Source: Pseudomonas oryzihabitans
GTDB taxonomy: Bacteria; Pseudomonadota; Gammaproteobacteria; Pseudomonadales; Pseudomonadaceae
DNA length: 64,000 nucleotides
Direction: 5' to 3'
Assembly (NCBI RefSeq): GCF_014522265.1
Contig: NZ_CP017024.1
Span: forward strand, 407,501-471,500
Shown here: positions 51,384-62,298 of the stretch, in pieces
Layout: each line of letters begins with the position of its first letter
Position numbering within the stretch: position 1 is the first letter of the stretch
Notes under the pieces: model-generated
The model's input: the letters and a program-made list of their open reading frames with translations, nothing else
Database searches by the model: none
What the model was told of the DNA's origin: nothing
Made by a program: the position numbers and the translations under genes

Positions 51384-52565
51384 TCAATCAGCCTGACGAC
51401 GCAGGAAGGCCGGAATGTCCAGGTAATCCAGGTCGTCGTTGGGATTGACTTTGGTCGCCGCTGCCGAGCCTCCATGATTCTGGCTGCCACGACCGGAGCG
51501 CATCGAGGTCGGGTACTTGAGGTCGTCGTAGTTGACCGGAGCGCTTTCCTGACGGGCCGCGGCCAGGGTCTGAGCGGTGTTGTCCACCACCTTGACCGGC
51601 TTCTCGATGCGCGCACCCAGGCCGGTGGCGACCACGGTGACGTGCAGCTCGTCGCGCATTTCCGGATCGATCACCGCGCCAACCTTGACGGTGGCGTGCT
51701 CGGACGCGAAGTCCTCGATGATCTCGCCGACGGCGGCGTATTCACCCAGGGACAGATCCAGGCCAGCGGTGATGTTGACCAGGATGCCGCGGGCGCCGTG
51801 CAGGTTGACGTCTTCCAGCAGCGGGTTGCGGATGGCGGCTTCGGTGGCTTCGCGCGCACGGTTCGGACCGCTGGCGTGGCCGGTACCCATCATGGCCATG
51901 CCCATCTCGCCCATCACGGTCTTGACGTCGGCGAAGTCGACGTTCATCAGGCCGGGACGCTGCATGATGTCGGAGATACCGCGAACGGCGCCGGCGAGGA
52001 CGTCGTCAGCCTTGGCGAAGGCGGCCAGCAGGCTGGCGTCCTTGCCCAGGATGGTCAGCAGCTTCTCGTTGGGGATGGTGATCAGCGAGTCGACGCATTC
52101 GGACAGGGAGCGAATGCCTTCGTCGGCGACCTGCATGCGCTTGCGGCCTTCGAAGGGGAACGGACGGGTGACCACGGCAACGGTCAGGATACCCATCTCC
52201 TTGGCCACTTCAGCGATGATCGGCGCGGCACCGGTACCGGTGCCACCGCCCATGCCGGTGGTGATGAAGACCATGTCGGCGCCTTCGAGGACTTCGGCGA
52301 TGCGCTCACGATCTTCCATGGCCGCCTGGCGGCCGATTTCCGGGTTGGTGCCCGCACCAAGACCCTTGGTGACGCCCGGGCCGAGTTGCAGCACGGTACG
52401 GGATGTGACGTTCTTCAGGGCTTGGGCGTCGGTATTTGCACAGATGAATTCGACGCCTTCAACACCGCTTTTGACCATGTGGTTGACGGCATTGCCACCG
52501 CCACCGCCCACGCCGATGACTTTGATCACGGCGCTTTGTGGAATGTTGTCTACGAGTTCGAACAT
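51384..52565 (-). CDS. ftsZ: cell-division GTPase FtsZ
   Basis: A 393-residue tubulin homologue that forms the Z ring. GTP-binding blocks: GVGGGGGNAVNHMVKSGVEG, the tubulin signature GMGGGTGTGAAPIIAEVAKE, and RPFPFEGRKRM. A variable linker (about 320-375) ends in the conserved C-terminal peptide DYLDIPAFLRRQ that binds FtsA, ZipA and others. GAGGGG lies near the ATG. It is 53 bp from ftsA. Confidence 0.98.
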   Translation of the reverse strand: MFELVDNIPQSAVIKVIGVGGGGGNAVNHMVKSGVEGVEFICANTDAQALKNVTSRTVLQLGPGVTKGLGAGTNPEIGRQAAMEDRERIAEVLEGADMVFITTGMGGGTGTGAAPIIAEVAKEMGILTVAVVTRPFPFEGRKRMQVADEGIRSLSECVDSLITIPNEKLLTILGKDASLLAAFAKADDVLAGAVRGISDIMQRPGLMNVDFADVKTVMGEMGMAMMGTGHASGPNRAREATEAAIRNPLLEDVNLHGARGILVNITAGLDLSLGEYAAVGEIIEDFASEHATVKVGAVIDPEMRDELHVTVVATGLGARIEKPVKVVDNTAQTLAAARQESAPVNYDDLKYPTSMRSGRGSQNHGGSAAATKVNPNDDLDYLDIPAFLRRQAD

Positions 52566-52618
52566 GGTCCCCTCTCTTCCTTTCGGATCTTCGCCTACTG
52601 CCGCGGTTTAATTGTGAA

Positions 52619-53862
52619 TTACAAGTTGCCCTGGACCCAACGCTTCATGCGTTCCAGGACTGTGGATTTGGTTTCGCTGCTATATCCGCCAGAAACAACC
52701 GGCAAGGGATCGGTCTGCTTTTGCAGACCATAGAGCAACAGGCCGACGCCTGTGGAATAGATCGGGTTGCTGATCACGTCAGTCAGACCCTTGACCGTCT
52801 GGGGCACCCCAGGCGTACCGGCATATGGAAAATCTCTTCCGCCAGTTCGACCGCGCCTTCCATCTTCGCGGTACCACCGGTGAGTACGATCCCTGCGGGG
52901 ATCAGATCCTCGTAACCACTGCGGCGCAGTTCCGCTTGCACCAGTGTGAATAGCTCATCGTAACGGGGCTCGACCACTTCCGCGAGGGCCTGACGCGACA
53001 ATTCTCGCGGCGGACGGTCACCCACGCTGGGCACCTTGATGGTTTCGCCCGGTCCAGCCAGTTTCGCCAAGGCACAAGCATACCGAATCTTGATTTCTTC
53101 GGCATATTGCGTTGGGGTTCTCAAGGCCATGGCAATGTCATTTGTGACTTGGTCGCCAGCAATGGGTATTACCGCCGTATGGCGGATGGCGCCTTCGGTA
53201 AAGATGGCTATGTCGGTAGTGCCGCCGCCAACATCCACCAGGCAGACGCCTAGTTCCTTTTCATCGTCGGTCAGCACCGAATAGGCCGACGCCAACTGCT
53301 CGAGAATGATGTCGTCGACTTCCAGACCGCAACGACGAACACATTTCTCGATGTTCTGCGCAGCGTTGACGGCACAGGTGACGACATGGACCTTGGCTTC
53401 CAGTCGCACGCCGGACATGCCGAGGGGCTCGCGCACCCCTTCCTGGTTATCGATCACATAGTCCTGGGCCAGGGTGTGCAGCACGCGCTGGTCGGCGGGA
53501 ATGGCCACCGCCTGGGCGGCATCGAGCACCCGCTCGATATCCGCCGGGCTCACTTCACGATCGCGGATCGCCACGATGCCGTGGGAATTCAGGCTGCGAA
53601 TGTGATTGCCGGCAATGCCGACGAAGGCCGAGTGGATCCGGCAACCGGCCATCAGCTGGGCTTCTTCGATGGCCCGCTGGATGGAGGCGACGGTGGATTC
53701 GATATTGACCACCACGCCCTTCTTGAGCCCGCGCGACGGATGGGTGCCGATCCCGACGATCTCGATCTGACCATCGGAAGACACCTCGCCGACCAGAGCC
53801 ACGACCTTGGAAGTGCCGATGTCGAGGCCGACGATCATCTTGCCGCTTTGCACGCTTGCCAT
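52619..53862 (-). CDS. ftsA: cell-division protein FtsA (one-base frameshift as sequenced)
   Basis: An actin-like ATPase that tethers FtsZ to the membrane, about 414 residues when repaired. Start MASVQSGKMIVGLDIGTSKV, phosphate loops GVCLVDVGGGTTDIAIFTEG and GIVLTGGTAKMEGAVELAEEIF. The frame breaks after MPVRLG at 52807-52810; an added base leads into PQTVKGLTDVISNPIYSTGVG and the membrane-targeting amphipathic helix SETKSTVLERMKRWVQGNL, which is intact in the other frame. Because FtsA membrane binding is normally essential in gammaproteobacteria, a consensus error is likely. Confidence 0.93.
52807..52810. other. apparent single-base deletion in ftsA
   Basis: On the minus strand CTG GGG TGC CCC AGA CGG is read; the intact protein requires CTG GGG GTG CCC CAG ACG. 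The minus-strand GGGG (complement of 52811-52814 region boundary) or CCCC run here is one base short. Confidence 0.75.
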
Positions 53863-53878
53863 AGTAAAAAACTTCTCC

Positions 53879-54733
53879 TCAATGCTTGGCCGGTTCGGTC
53901 ACGGGGGTGGCGGCGACAGCGGGATCACGCCAGGCCACGGCCAGACCGTTCGGATAACGCAGATCGATCCGCGCGATATTGTCCATCTGTGCCTTGAGCA
54001 CCTGATCGTACAGGCGCATGAAGCGCCGCATCTTTTCCACCAGCTGGTCGCGGCCGAACACCAGTTCCAGGCCCTGACCAGTGGTGAGGTACCAGCTGCC
54101 GCGCTCATGCATTTCCAGGCGCGACACGGTGTAACCGAGCGGCCGGAGCATCTGGCTGAACATCTGGTACTGCTGCATCACCTGCTGCTGGGCCCGCTTG
54201 GGACCGTACAGCCGCGGTAGATTGTCATAGTTGGCCAGATCCTGCGGGGCAAAAGCCTCACCCTGGTTGTTCAGCAGCGCCTCGTCGCCCCAACGGGCGA
54301 TGGGCATCTGCTCTTCCAGGCGGATGCTGATCTCGTCCGGCCAGACCCGGCGCACCTCGGCGTGGGCGATCCACGGCATGGTTTCCAGTTCGTGGCGCAT
54401 GTCGGCCAGGTCGACCTGGAAGAAGGTGGTGCCGACAAAGGGCGCGATCCGCTGCTGCACCGCGGCCTGGCTGATGTAGGAGAGATCGCCCTTGACGCTG
54501 ACCTTGGCGATCGGCCGGTCGGCATAGGGCAGCAATTTCTGGGCACCCTCATAGGTGCCGAAGCCCAGGCCCAGCAGCAGGAACGGCCAGAGGATGCGCT
54601 TGAGCAGGCCCAGGCTGGGGCGTGGCAGGCGTGTCGACAGCGGCTCTTCGGCGACCAGGCGGCTGGCGCCCCGTTGTTCGACGTTGCGCGACCGACCGAA
54701 GCCGGGCTGGTTGTGACGTAGGGTGGCGACCAA
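53879..54733 (-). CDS. ftsQ: cell-division protein FtsQ
   Basis: A 284-residue bitopic divisome protein. A basic cytoplasmic tail of about 45 residues, one membrane helix ([20 protein letters not shown]), then a POTRA domain ([67 protein letters not shown]) and the FtsQ beta domain ([22 protein letters not shown]). The start codon is TTG at 54733, with GGAGGG 7 bases upstream. It is 17 bp from ftsA. Directly upstream is a micro-ORF and murC; the expected ddlB is absent. Confidence 0.95.
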   Translation of the reverse strand: MVATLRHNQPGFGRSRNVEQRGASRLVAEEPLSTRLPRPSLGLLKRILWPFLLLGLGFGTYEGAQKLLPYADRPIAKVSVKGDLSYISQAAVQQRIAPFVGTTFFQVDLADMRHELETMPWIAHAEVRRVWPDEISIRLEEQMPIARWGDEALLNNQGEAFAPQDLANYDNLPRLYGPKRAQQQVMQQYQMFSQMLRPLGYTVSRLEMHERGSWYLTTGQGLELVFGRDQLVEKMRRFMRLYDQVLKAQMDNIARIDLRYPNGLAVAWRDPAVAATPVTEPAKH

Positions 54734-54736
54734 GGT

Positions 54737-54802
54737 TCAGCCCTCCACGTGCGCGCCGGCAACAGCGGTTGCCGGCAAGGGGTTGTACGGATGGCGGCTC
54801 AT
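54737..54802 (-). CDS. 21-codon micro-ORF at the murC-ftsQ junction
   Basis: ATG at 54802 overlaps the murC stop (ATGA), giving [20 protein letters not shown] plus G and a TGA. Its last codons contain the GGAGGG ribosome site of ftsQ, so translating it would bring ribosomes to the ftsQ TTG start. It occupies exactly the place of ddlB in other Pseudomonas dcw clusters and may be a deletion scar or a coupling leader. Whether a peptide accumulates is unknown. Confidence 0.4.
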   Translation of the reverse strand: MSRHPYNPLPATAVAGAHVEG

Positions 54803-56256
54803 GCCGAACTCCCGGTGGTCGCGGCAGTGGCGAACAGCGGATGGCTGAGCAGTTGCGGCGCCAGTGCGCCGATGTCGCCCGCGCCCTGGCAGAGCAGGAT
54901 GTCGCCCGGGCGCAGCAGTGGCTTGACCAGCGGCGCGATGTTGCTGCCGCGCTCGACGTAGATGGGATCGAGCTGACCGCGCTGGCGGATGCTGTGGCAG
55001 AGCTGGCGGCTGTCGGCGCCGGGAATGGGTTCTTCGCCGGCCGGATAGACTTCCATCAGCAAAAGGACGTTGGCATCGGCCAGCACCTGGACGAAGTCTT
55101 CGTAGAGATCGCGGGTGCGACTGAAGCGGTGCGGCTGATAGACCATCACCAGCCGGCGCTCGGGCCAGCCGCCGCGCACGGCCTTGATCACCGCGGCGAC
55201 TTCACGGGGATGGTGACCGTAGTCGTCCACCAGCATGACGCTGCCACCGGCGACCGGCAGCTCGCCATAGACCTGGAAGCGCCGCCCCACTCCCTGGAAG
55301 CCGGACAGGCCATTGAGGATGGCCTCGTCGCTGACACCTTCGTCGGTGGCGATGGCGATGGTCGCCAGGGCATTGAGCACGTTGTGCACGCCCGGCATGT
55401 TGACCGAGACCGCCAGCGGTGCGCGGCCCTCGCGTAGCACGGTGAAATAGGTGCGCATGCCTTCCTGGCGGATATCCACGGCACGGACGTCGGCATCCTC
55501 GGCGGTACCGTAGGTGACGGTGGGCCGGGCGACCTGGGGAATGATCTCACGCACCACCGGATCGTCGACGCAGAGCACGGCCAGGCCATAGAACGGCAGG
55601 TTGTGCAGGAAATCGACGAAGGTGCGCTTGAGCCGATTGAAGTCACCTTCGTAGGTGCTCATGTGGTCGGCGTCGATATTGGTGACCACGGCAACCATGG
55701 GCTGCAGGTGCAGAAAGCTGGCGTCGCTCTCGTCGGCCTCGGCGATCAGGTAGCGGCTGGTGCCTAGCTGGGCATTGGTACCGGCGGCATTGAGGCGGCC
55801 GCCGATGACGAAGGTCGGGTCCAGGCCTTCGGCTGCGAACACCGAAGCGATCAGGCTGGTGGTGGTGGTCTTGCCATGGGTACCGGCCACGGCGATGCCG
55901 TGACGATAGCGCATAAGCTCGGAGAGCATCTCGGCGCGAGGCACTACGGGAATGCGCTGCTCGAGGGCGGCGGAGACTTCCGGATTGGATCTGTTGATGG
56001 CACTGGACACCACCAGCACGTCGACCTGATCCAGGTTCTCAGCGCGGTGGCCGATGTAGATGCGCGCGCCGAATTGCTGCAGGCGCGCGGTCACCGCGGA
56101 TTCCTTGAGGTCCGAGCCCGAGACTTCGTAACCCAGGTTCAGCAGCACCTCGGCGATGCCGCACATGCCGACGCCGCCGATACCGACGAAATGGATGCGC
56201 CGGATGCTGCGCATGCGCCGAACTTCGGCCTGGATGGCACTTTGCGACTTAACCAC
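54799..56256 (-). CDS. murC: UDP-N-acetylmuramate-L-alanine ligase
   Basis: A 485-residue cytoplasmic ligase adding the first residue of the muropeptide. Rossmann start [23 protein letters not shown] loop [50 protein letters not shown] and [16 protein letters not shown]. The start codon is GTG at 56256 and overlaps murG by eight bases; the N terminus [16 protein letters not shown] agrees with pseudomonad MurC. Ends in ATGA with the micro-ORF. Confidence 0.97.
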   Translation of the reverse strand: MVKSQSAIQAEVRRMRSIRRIHFVGIGGVGMCGIAEVLLNLGYEVSGSDLKESAVTARLQQFGARIYIGHRAENLDQVDVLVVSSAINRSNPEVSAALEQRIPVVPRAEMLSELMRYRHGIAVAGTHGKTTTTSLIASVFAAEGLDPTFVIGGRLNAAGTNAQLGTSRYLIAEADESDASFLHLQPMVAVVTNIDADHMSTYEGDFNRLKRTFVDFLHNLPFYGLAVLCVDDPVVREIIPQVARPTVTYGTAEDADVRAVDIRQEGMRTYFTVLREGRAPLAVSVNMPGVHNVLNALATIAIATDEGVSDEAILNGLSGFQGVGRRFQVYGELPVAGGSVMLVDDYGHHPREVAAVIKAVRGGWPERRLVMVYQPHRFSRTRDLYEDFVQVLADANVLLLMEVYPAGEEPIPGADSRQLCHSIRQRGQLDPIYVERGSNIAPLVKPLLRPGDILLCQGAGDIGALAPQLLSHPLFATAATTGSSA

Positions 56257-57319
56257 GGGCTACCTCCAGACAGGCGTCGACGACTGCACGGGTGGCATCG
56301 GGTTTGGCCAGGGCACGGCTGCGAGCGGCCATGCCGGCAAGACGTTCGGGATGCATCAGGACCTCGGTAAGCTGCGCGGCGAGATCCGCCGGGCGGGTGG
56401 AATGTTGCGGCAGCACCACACCGGCACCGGCGCGCTCCAGGAAGCGCGCATTGCTGGTCTGGTGGTCGTCGATGGCGTGCGGCAGGGGGATCAGCAGCGC
56501 CGGCAGACCGGTGGCGGTCAGCTCGGCGACGGTCAGGGCACCGGCCCGGCAGATCACCAGATCGGCCCAGGCATAGGCGGCAGCCATGTCGGCGATGAAG
56601 GGCTGGACATCGACCTCCACGGCGACGTTGGCATAGCGCTCGGCGGTCACCTCGGCATGCTGGCGACCGGCCTGGTGGCGCACATTGGGTCGCAGGCCCG
56701 CGGGCAGCTGGGCCAGGGCGTCGGGCAGCAGCTTGTTGAGCGGCTCGGCGCCCAGGCTGCCGCCCAGTACCAGCAGATTGGCGGCGCGCTCTTCCAGCGG
56801 CGCGCGGGTCACCGGGGCGAAGAGCTCGGCGCGTACCGGATTGCCGGTGGACAGACGCTTGGCGGACGCCGGGAAGGTGTCGGCGAAGCCTTCGCAGACC
56901 CGTGCGGCCATGGGCACCAGCAGACGGTTGGCGGTGCCGGCATGGGCATTCTGTTCGTGGATCACCAGCGGGATGTTGCACAGCCTGGCGGCCAGGCCAC
57001 CAGGACCGGTGACGAAGCCACCCAGCCCCAGCACGCAGACCGGCTTGAGCCGGCGCATGAGCCCCATGGCCTGCATGAGCGCCCCGCTGAGTTGCAGCGG
57101 CGCCTTCACCAGGGAGCGCACGCCCTTGCCTCTCAGGCCGGTGACCGGGATGTGGTGCAGGGTGATGCCGGCCTTGGGCACCACGTCGTTCTCGATGCCG
57201 CGCGGGGTACCCAGCCAGTGCACGGTATAGCCGCGGGCTTCGAATTCACGGGCGCAGGCCAGGGCCGGAAAGACGTGCCCGCCGGTACCGCCGGCCATGA
57301 TGAGGACGTTAGCGGACAT
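56249..57319 (-). CDS. murG: lipid II synthase MurG
   Basis: A 356-residue GT28 glycosyltransferase that transfers GlcNAc to lipid I on the inner leaflet. N domain: [17 protein letters not shown]; second glycine loop [16 protein letters not shown] with [15 protein letters not shown] domain [17 protein letters not shown] and [31 protein letters not shown]. Start at 57319 ([11 protein letters not shown]) has GAGGA 9 bases upstream; the frame to 57349 lies inside ftsW. Overlaps ftsW by 11 bases and murC by eight. Confidence 0.97.
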   Translation of the reverse strand: MSANVLIMAGGTGGHVFPALACAREFEARGYTVHWLGTPRGIENDVVPKAGITLHHIPVTGLRGKGVRSLVKAPLQLSGALMQAMGLMRRLKPVCVLGLGGFVTGPGGLAARLCNIPLVIHEQNAHAGTANRLLVPMAARVCEGFADTFPASAKRLSTGNPVRAELFAPVTRAPLEERAANLLVLGGSLGAEPLNKLLPDALAQLPAGLRPNVRHQAGRQHAEVTAERYANVAVEVDVQPFIADMAAAYAWADLVICRAGALTVAELTATGLPALLIPLPHAIDDHQTSNARFLERAGAGVVLPQHSTRPADLAAQLTEVLMHPERLAGMAARSRALAKPDATRAVVDACLEVARG

Positions 57320-58511
57320 CGGCGAAATCCTCTTCGGTGAATTCCACATCCTCGGTATCCACCAGGGTGCGTCTCTCCCACTCGATGCGCAGCAGCAGGC
57401 CCATGCTCACGCAGCAGATCACCAGGGAGCTGCCGCCGTAGCTGAGGAACGGCAGGGTCAGGCCCTTGGTCGGCAGCAGGCCGACGTTCACGCCGATGTT
57501 GATCAGGAACTGGCCGATCCAGAGCATCGACAGGCCGTAGGCCACATAGGCCGAAAAGAACTGCTTGGACTGCTCGGCCCAGTGACCGATGAACAGCCCG
57601 CGCACGCAGACGAAGAGGAACAGGCCGACGGTGGCCATGGCCCCGATCAGGCCGAGTTCTTCGGCCAGCACGGCGAAGAGGAAGTCGGTATGGGCTTCGG
57701 GCAGATAGAACTGCTTTTGGATGCTGTTGCCGAGGCCGAGACCGGTCCAGCCGCCACGACCGAAGGCGATCAGCGCCTGGGTCAGCTGATAGCCGGAGCC
57801 GAACTGGTCAGCCCAGGGATCGGTGAAAGTGATCAGGCGCTGCATCCGGTAGGACTGGGTCTGCACCAGCACGAACACCGCCAGCACGGCCAGGGCGACC
57901 ATCATCAGGAAGCGGAACAGACCGACGCCGCCAAGGAACAGCATGGCACCGGCGGCGCCCATCATCACTACGGTGGCGCCGAAGTCGGGTTCGCGCAGCA
58001 GCAGCATGGCCATCGGCAGGAGCACGATGAAGGGCTTGAAGAAGCCGGCCCAGGTGTGGCGCACCTCATGCTGACGACGAACCAGGTAACCAGCCAGATA
58101 GAGCACCACGAAGACCTTGGCGATCTCCGAGGGCTGCACGTTGAAGATGCCGAAGCCGATCCAGCGCAGGGAGCCGTTCACCTCGCGGCCGATGCCAGGC
58201 ACCAGTACCGCCACCAGCAGGAGGAAGGCGATGATCAGCAACGGAAAGCCGAAGCGCTGCCAGGTGGCCATGGGGATCAGCATCACCACGCCGCAGGAGA
58301 CGAAGCCGATCGCCAGGTAGACCAGGTGGCGGTACATGAAGTACAGCGGATTGCCCGACTGGGCGGCGGCCACTTCGGAGGAAGCCGAGGTCACCATCAC
58401 CAGACCGAGGCCGAGCAGCAGCAGGCAACCCGCCAGCAGCGGGAAGTCCAGGTCGATGCCGTGGCGGCTGGCCAGCGGCGAGGGATAGGGGCGCAGCAGG
58501 CTGAGGATCAT
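57309..58511 (-). CDS. ftsW: SEDS-family division glycosyltransferase FtsW
   Basis: A 400-residue membrane protein with about ten helices that polymerises septal glycan together with PBP3. SEDS blocks: GLVMVTSASSEVA, GREVNGSLRWIGFGIFNVQPSEIAKVFVVLYLAGYL, LREPDFGATVVMMGAAGAMLF (catalytic Asp), GSGYQLTQALIAFGRGGWTGLGLGNSIQKQFYLPEAHTDFLFAVLAEELG and GLTLPFLSYGGSSL. ATGA overlap with murD. Acts with the ftsI product encoded at the window's edge. Confidence 0.97.
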   Translation of the reverse strand: MILSLLRPYPSPLASRHGIDLDFPLLAGCLLLLGLGLVMVTSASSEVAAAQSGNPLYFMYRHLVYLAIGFVSCGVVMLIPMATWQRFGFPLLIIAFLLLVAVLVPGIGREVNGSLRWIGFGIFNVQPSEIAKVFVVLYLAGYLVRRQHEVRHTWAGFFKPFIVLLPMAMLLLREPDFGATVVMMGAAGAMLFLGGVGLFRFLMMVALAVLAVFVLVQTQSYRMQRLITFTDPWADQFGSGYQLTQALIAFGRGGWTGLGLGNSIQKQFYLPEAHTDFLFAVLAEELGLIGAMATVGLFLFVCVRGLFIGHWAEQSKQFFSAYVAYGLSMLWIGQFLINIGVNVGLLPTKGLTLPFLSYGGSSLVICCVSMGLLLRIEWERRTLVDTEDVEFTEEDFADVR

Positions 58512-59851
58512 GCCAGAGCTCCCACGGCCTGGGCGAACAGCCGTCCGCGTTCTTCGAAATTGCGGAACATGTCGAGACTGGCGCAGGCCGGCGACAGCAG
58601 CACGGCGTCGCCTGGCTGGGCCAGCCCGCGACTCTCGGCCACGGCTTCTTCTAGGGTGGTGACATGCACCTGTTGCACGGTGGCCGGCAGGATCTCGGCG
58701 ATCCGTGCCGCATCGCGCCCCAGCAGCACCACGGCGCGACAGTGACGCGCGATGGGTTCGCGCAGGGCACTGAAATCGGCGCCCTTGCCGTCGCCACCAG
58801 CGATCAGCACCAACTGGCCGGCGATGTCATCACCCAGGCCTTCGACCGCAGCCAGGGCAGCGCCGACGTTGGTCGCCTTGGAATCATTGTAGTAGCTGAC
58901 GCCCGCGACCTCGCCGACCCACTGGCAGCGATGCTCCAGACCCGGGAAGGCGCGCAGGGCCTCCAGCATGGGTGCCAGCGGCAGACCGGCGGCCTGGCCC
59001 AGGGCCAGTGCGGCCAGGGCATTGCTGTGGTTGTGGGTACCGCGGATCTTGAGTTCCTCGACATCCAGCAGGTTGTCGAAGGCCAGCGCCAGATAGCGAC
59101 GGCCCTCCTCCTCGCGAATGCCGAAGGCACGGAAATCGGGCCGTCCCAGGCCGAAGGTCAGGCGCGGCACGTCATCGCCGATCAGCGGCCGCGACAGGGC
59201 ATCGTCGCGATTGACCACCACCTGGCGGGCGCCACGGAAGATGCGGTGCTTGGCCTGGTGATAGGCCGGCATGCCGGTGTAGCGATCCATGTGGTCTTCG
59301 CTGAGGTTGAGCACCGTGGCCACCTCGGCGTCGAGTCGCTCACAGGTCTCCAGCTGGAAGCTCGACAGCTCCAGCACATAGAGTTCGACGTCATCGGCCA
59401 GCAGGTCCAGCGCCGGGGTACCGAGGTTGCCCCCCACGGCCACCCGCTTGCCGGCGCGCAGCGCCATGTCACCCACCAGGGTGGTGACGGTGCTCTTGGC
59501 GTTGGAACCGGTGATGGCGACGATGGGTGCCCGGGCCTGGCGCGCGAACAGCTCGATATCGCCGGACAGCCGCACGCCGCGGGCGGCGGCTTCCTGCAGC
59601 GCCGGCGTTTCCAGGGCCAGGCCGGGACTCACATAGAGCTCGGCCGCGCGGGCGAGGAAGTCGACATCCAGCTCGCCGCAGCGCACCTCGACCTGGGGAT
59701 ACTGGGTTCTCAGGGCCTCCAGTTCCGGCGGCTGTTCCCGCGTGTCGGCCACGGCGAAGGGCACGCCCCGGCGCGCGAGAAAGCGCACCAGCGACATGCC
59801 ACTCTTGCCGAGGCCGACGACGATACGGAACTGGTCGGAAGCGATGAGCAC
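58508..59851 (-). CDS. murD: UDP-N-acetylmuramoylalanine-D-glutamate ligase
   Basis: A 447-residue ligase adding D-Glu. N-terminal UDP-binding FRIVVGLGKSGMSLVRFLARRG, ATP loop VAITGSNAKSTVTTLVGD (the GSNAKST form usual in pseudomonads), VLELSSFQLETC, NLSEDHMDRY, and YYNDSKATNVGAALAAVEG and LIAGGDGKGADF in the C-terminal domain. It starts 5 bp after mraY. Full length. Confidence 0.97.
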   Translation of the reverse strand: MLIASDQFRIVVGLGKSGMSLVRFLARRGVPFAVADTREQPPELEALRTQYPQVEVRCGELDVDFLARAAELYVSPGLALETPALQEAAARGVRLSGDIELFARQARAPIVAITGSNAKSTVTTLVGDMALRAGKRVAVGGNLGTPALDLLADDVELYVLELSSFQLETCERLDAEVATVLNLSEDHMDRYTGMPAYHQAKHRIFRGARQVVVNRDDALSRPLIGDDVPRLTFGLGRPDFRAFGIREEEGRRYLALAFDNLLDVEELKIRGTHNHSNALAALALGQAAGLPLAPMLEALRAFPGLEHRCQWVGEVAGVSYYNDSKATNVGAALAAVEGLGDDIAGQLVLIAGGDGKGADFSALREPIARHCRAVVLLGRDAARIAEILPATVQQVHVTTLEEAVAESRGLAQPGDAVLLSPACASLDMFRNFEERGRLFAQAVGALA

Positions 59852-59856
59852 TGCGA

Positions 59857-60939
59857 TTACCTCAGTTTCAGGGTGGCGAGACCGAACAGCACCAGGATCA
59901 CGGTGATGATCCAGAAGCGCACGATGACCCGCGGTTCGGGCCAGCCCTTCAATTCGAAATGGTGGTGGATCGGCGCCATGCGGAAGACGCGCTTGCCGGT
60001 CAGCTTGAAGGAGGCAACCTGGATGACCACCGAGAGGGTCTCCATGACGAAGACGCCACCCATGATGAACAGCACCACTTCCTGGCGGACGATCACGGCG
60101 ATGGTGCCCAGGGCGGCGCCCAGCGCCAGGGCGCCGACGTCACCCATGAACACCATGGCCGGATAGGTGTTGAACCAGAGAAAGCCCAGGCCCGCCCCGA
60201 TCAGGGCGCCGCAGAAGACGATCAGTTCGCCGGAGCCTTCCACATAGGGAATCAGCAGGTAGTCGGCGAATTTCACGTTGCCCGACAGGTAGCAGAAGAT
60301 GCCCAGGGCGCCGCCGACCATCACGGTGGGCATGATCGCCAGGCCGTCGAGGCCATCGGTGAGGTTGACCGCGTTGCTGGAGCCGACGATAACGAAGTAG
60401 GTCAGCACAACGAAGAAAATCCCCAGCGGGATCTCGATGTTCTTCAGCAGGGGCAGGATCAGCGTGGTTTCGATCGGCGCCTTGGCCGTGACATAGAGGA
60501 AGATCGCCGCCCCCAGGCCGAATACCGATTGCCAGAAGTACTTCCAGCGACTGGGCAGACCGCGGGAATTCTTCTCGATCACCTTGCGATAGTCGTCGAC
60601 CCAGCCGATGGCGCCGAACAGGAAGGTCACCGCCAGCACGGTCCAGACGTAACGGTTGTGCAGATCGGCCCACAGCAGGGTGCTGATGCCGATGGTGGTC
60701 AGGATCAGGGCGCCGCCCATGGTGGGGGTGCCGGATTTGGACAGGTGCGACTGGGGGCCATCGTTGCGCACGGCCTGGCCGATCTGGCGGATCTGCAGGG
60801 TGCGGATCATCCAGGGGCCGAGCCACAACGACAGCAACAGGGCGGTCAGAACGCCCAGAATGCCGCGCAGGCTGAGGTATTGGAAGACGGCGAAGCCCTT
60901 GTAGAACTGTTGCAGGAACTCCGCCAACAGCAGCAGCAT
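59857..60939 (-). CDS. mraY: phospho-MurNAc-pentapeptide transferase
   Basis: A 360-residue membrane enzyme (ten helices) making lipid I on undecaprenyl phosphate. Catalytic blocks: [33 protein letters not shown] (DD pair), [43 protein letters not shown] and [15 protein letters not shown]. Its start overlaps the murF stop by one base (TGATG). Full length. Confidence 0.98.
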   Translation of the reverse strand: MLLLLAEFLQQFYKGFAVFQYLSLRGILGVLTALLLSLWLGPWMIRTLQIRQIGQAVRNDGPQSHLSKSGTPTMGGALILTTIGISTLLWADLHNRYVWTVLAVTFLFGAIGWVDDYRKVIEKNSRGLPSRWKYFWQSVFGLGAAIFLYVTAKAPIETTLILPLLKNIEIPLGIFFVVLTYFVIVGSSNAVNLTDGLDGLAIMPTVMVGGALGIFCYLSGNVKFADYLLIPYVEGSGELIVFCGALIGAGLGFLWFNTYPAMVFMGDVGALALGAALGTIAVIVRQEVVLFIMGGVFVMETLSVVIQVASFKLTGKRVFRMAPIHHHFELKGWPEPRVIVRFWIITVILVLFGLATLKLR

Positions 60940-62298
60940 CAGTGTTTCTCCTCGGTGTTGATAGCGCAGAGCGCGGCGACGACCTTGTCCATCGCGGCGC
61001 TGCGGGATCCCTTGATCAGCAGGGTGGTTCCGGCCCGGTCCTCGTCCGCCAGGGCCTCAATCAGTTGTTCGCGATCGGTGAAATGCCGGGCCTCGGCGCC
61101 ATAGGCGCGGGCCGCATGGGCCATCGAGGGACCGACGCTGTAGAAGGCATCCACCTTGCCGCGGGCGTGCTCGCCCACCTCGCGATGGCCCTGCTCGGTC
61201 CACTCGCCCAGCTCGGCGATGTCGCCCAGGACCGCCACCCGGCGGCCCGGCAGGGCAGCCAGCAGGTCGATCCCGGCCTTAACCGACGCGGGGTTGGCGT
61301 TGTAGCTGTCGTCGATGACCTGGGCGCCGCGCTGGCTGGTGCGGGTCAGGGTGCGGCCCTGGACCGGTGCCGCGGCGGCGAGACCACGGGCGATGGTGGC
61401 CAGCTCCAGCCCCAGGCTGAGCGCTGCGGCCGCGGCGGCCAGGGCATTGCCGACGTTGTGGGCACCCAGCAGCTGCAGGGTGACCGGCGCCTGGCCTTGG
61501 GCAGTGTGCAAGAGGAAGCTCGGGCGGCCCTGGGCATCCAGGGTCACCTCGCTGGCGCGGACATCGGCGCGGGCGTCCAGGCCGAAGGCGACGACGCTGC
61601 GACCGGCAGCGCGGCGCTGCCAGGTCTCGAAGGCGGCGTCGTCGCGATTGAGCACCACAGTGCCCGCCTCGCCCACGCCTTCGATGATCTCGCCTTTGGC
61701 TTCGACGATACGATCGACGCCGCCGAATTCGCCCACATGGGCCTGGCCGGCATTGGTAATGATAACGACATCCGGGCGTGTCATGCTCACGGTGTAGGCA
61801 ATGTCGCCGACATGCGAAGCACCCAGCTCGATGACGCCATAGGCATGCTCGGCGGCCAGTTGCAGCAGGGTCAGGGGCGCGCCGAGGTCGTTGTTCAGAT
61901 TACCCTGGGTGGCCAGGGTGGCGCCCTGCTGACGCAGGATGGCGGCGAGCAGCTCCTTGACCGTGGTCTTGCCACTGGAGCCGGTCACGGCAGCGAGCTT
62001 GCCCTGGAACAGATCACGATTGAAGGCGCCGAGGCGACCCAGCGCCAGGCGGGTATCGGCCACCACCAGCTGGGGCAGCTGGACCTCGGGCACGGCCCGC
62101 TCCACTAAGGCTGCCGCGGCACCCTGGGCGGCCACGTCGGCCAGATAGGCATGACCATCGAAGCGCGGCCCGCTCAGGGCGACGAAGAGCTGCCCGGCCA
62201 CGGCCTTGCGACTGTCGGTGCCGACGCCGTCGAACAGGGCATCGGCACCCAGCAGATTGCCGGTCAGGGCCTCGGCCACTTCGGTGAGGGTGAAGGTT

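Noticed and set aside
57297-58745. 482-residue frame antisense to ftsW
   Set aside because: Gln/His/Glu-rich shadow of a membrane protein; no domain, no ribosome site.
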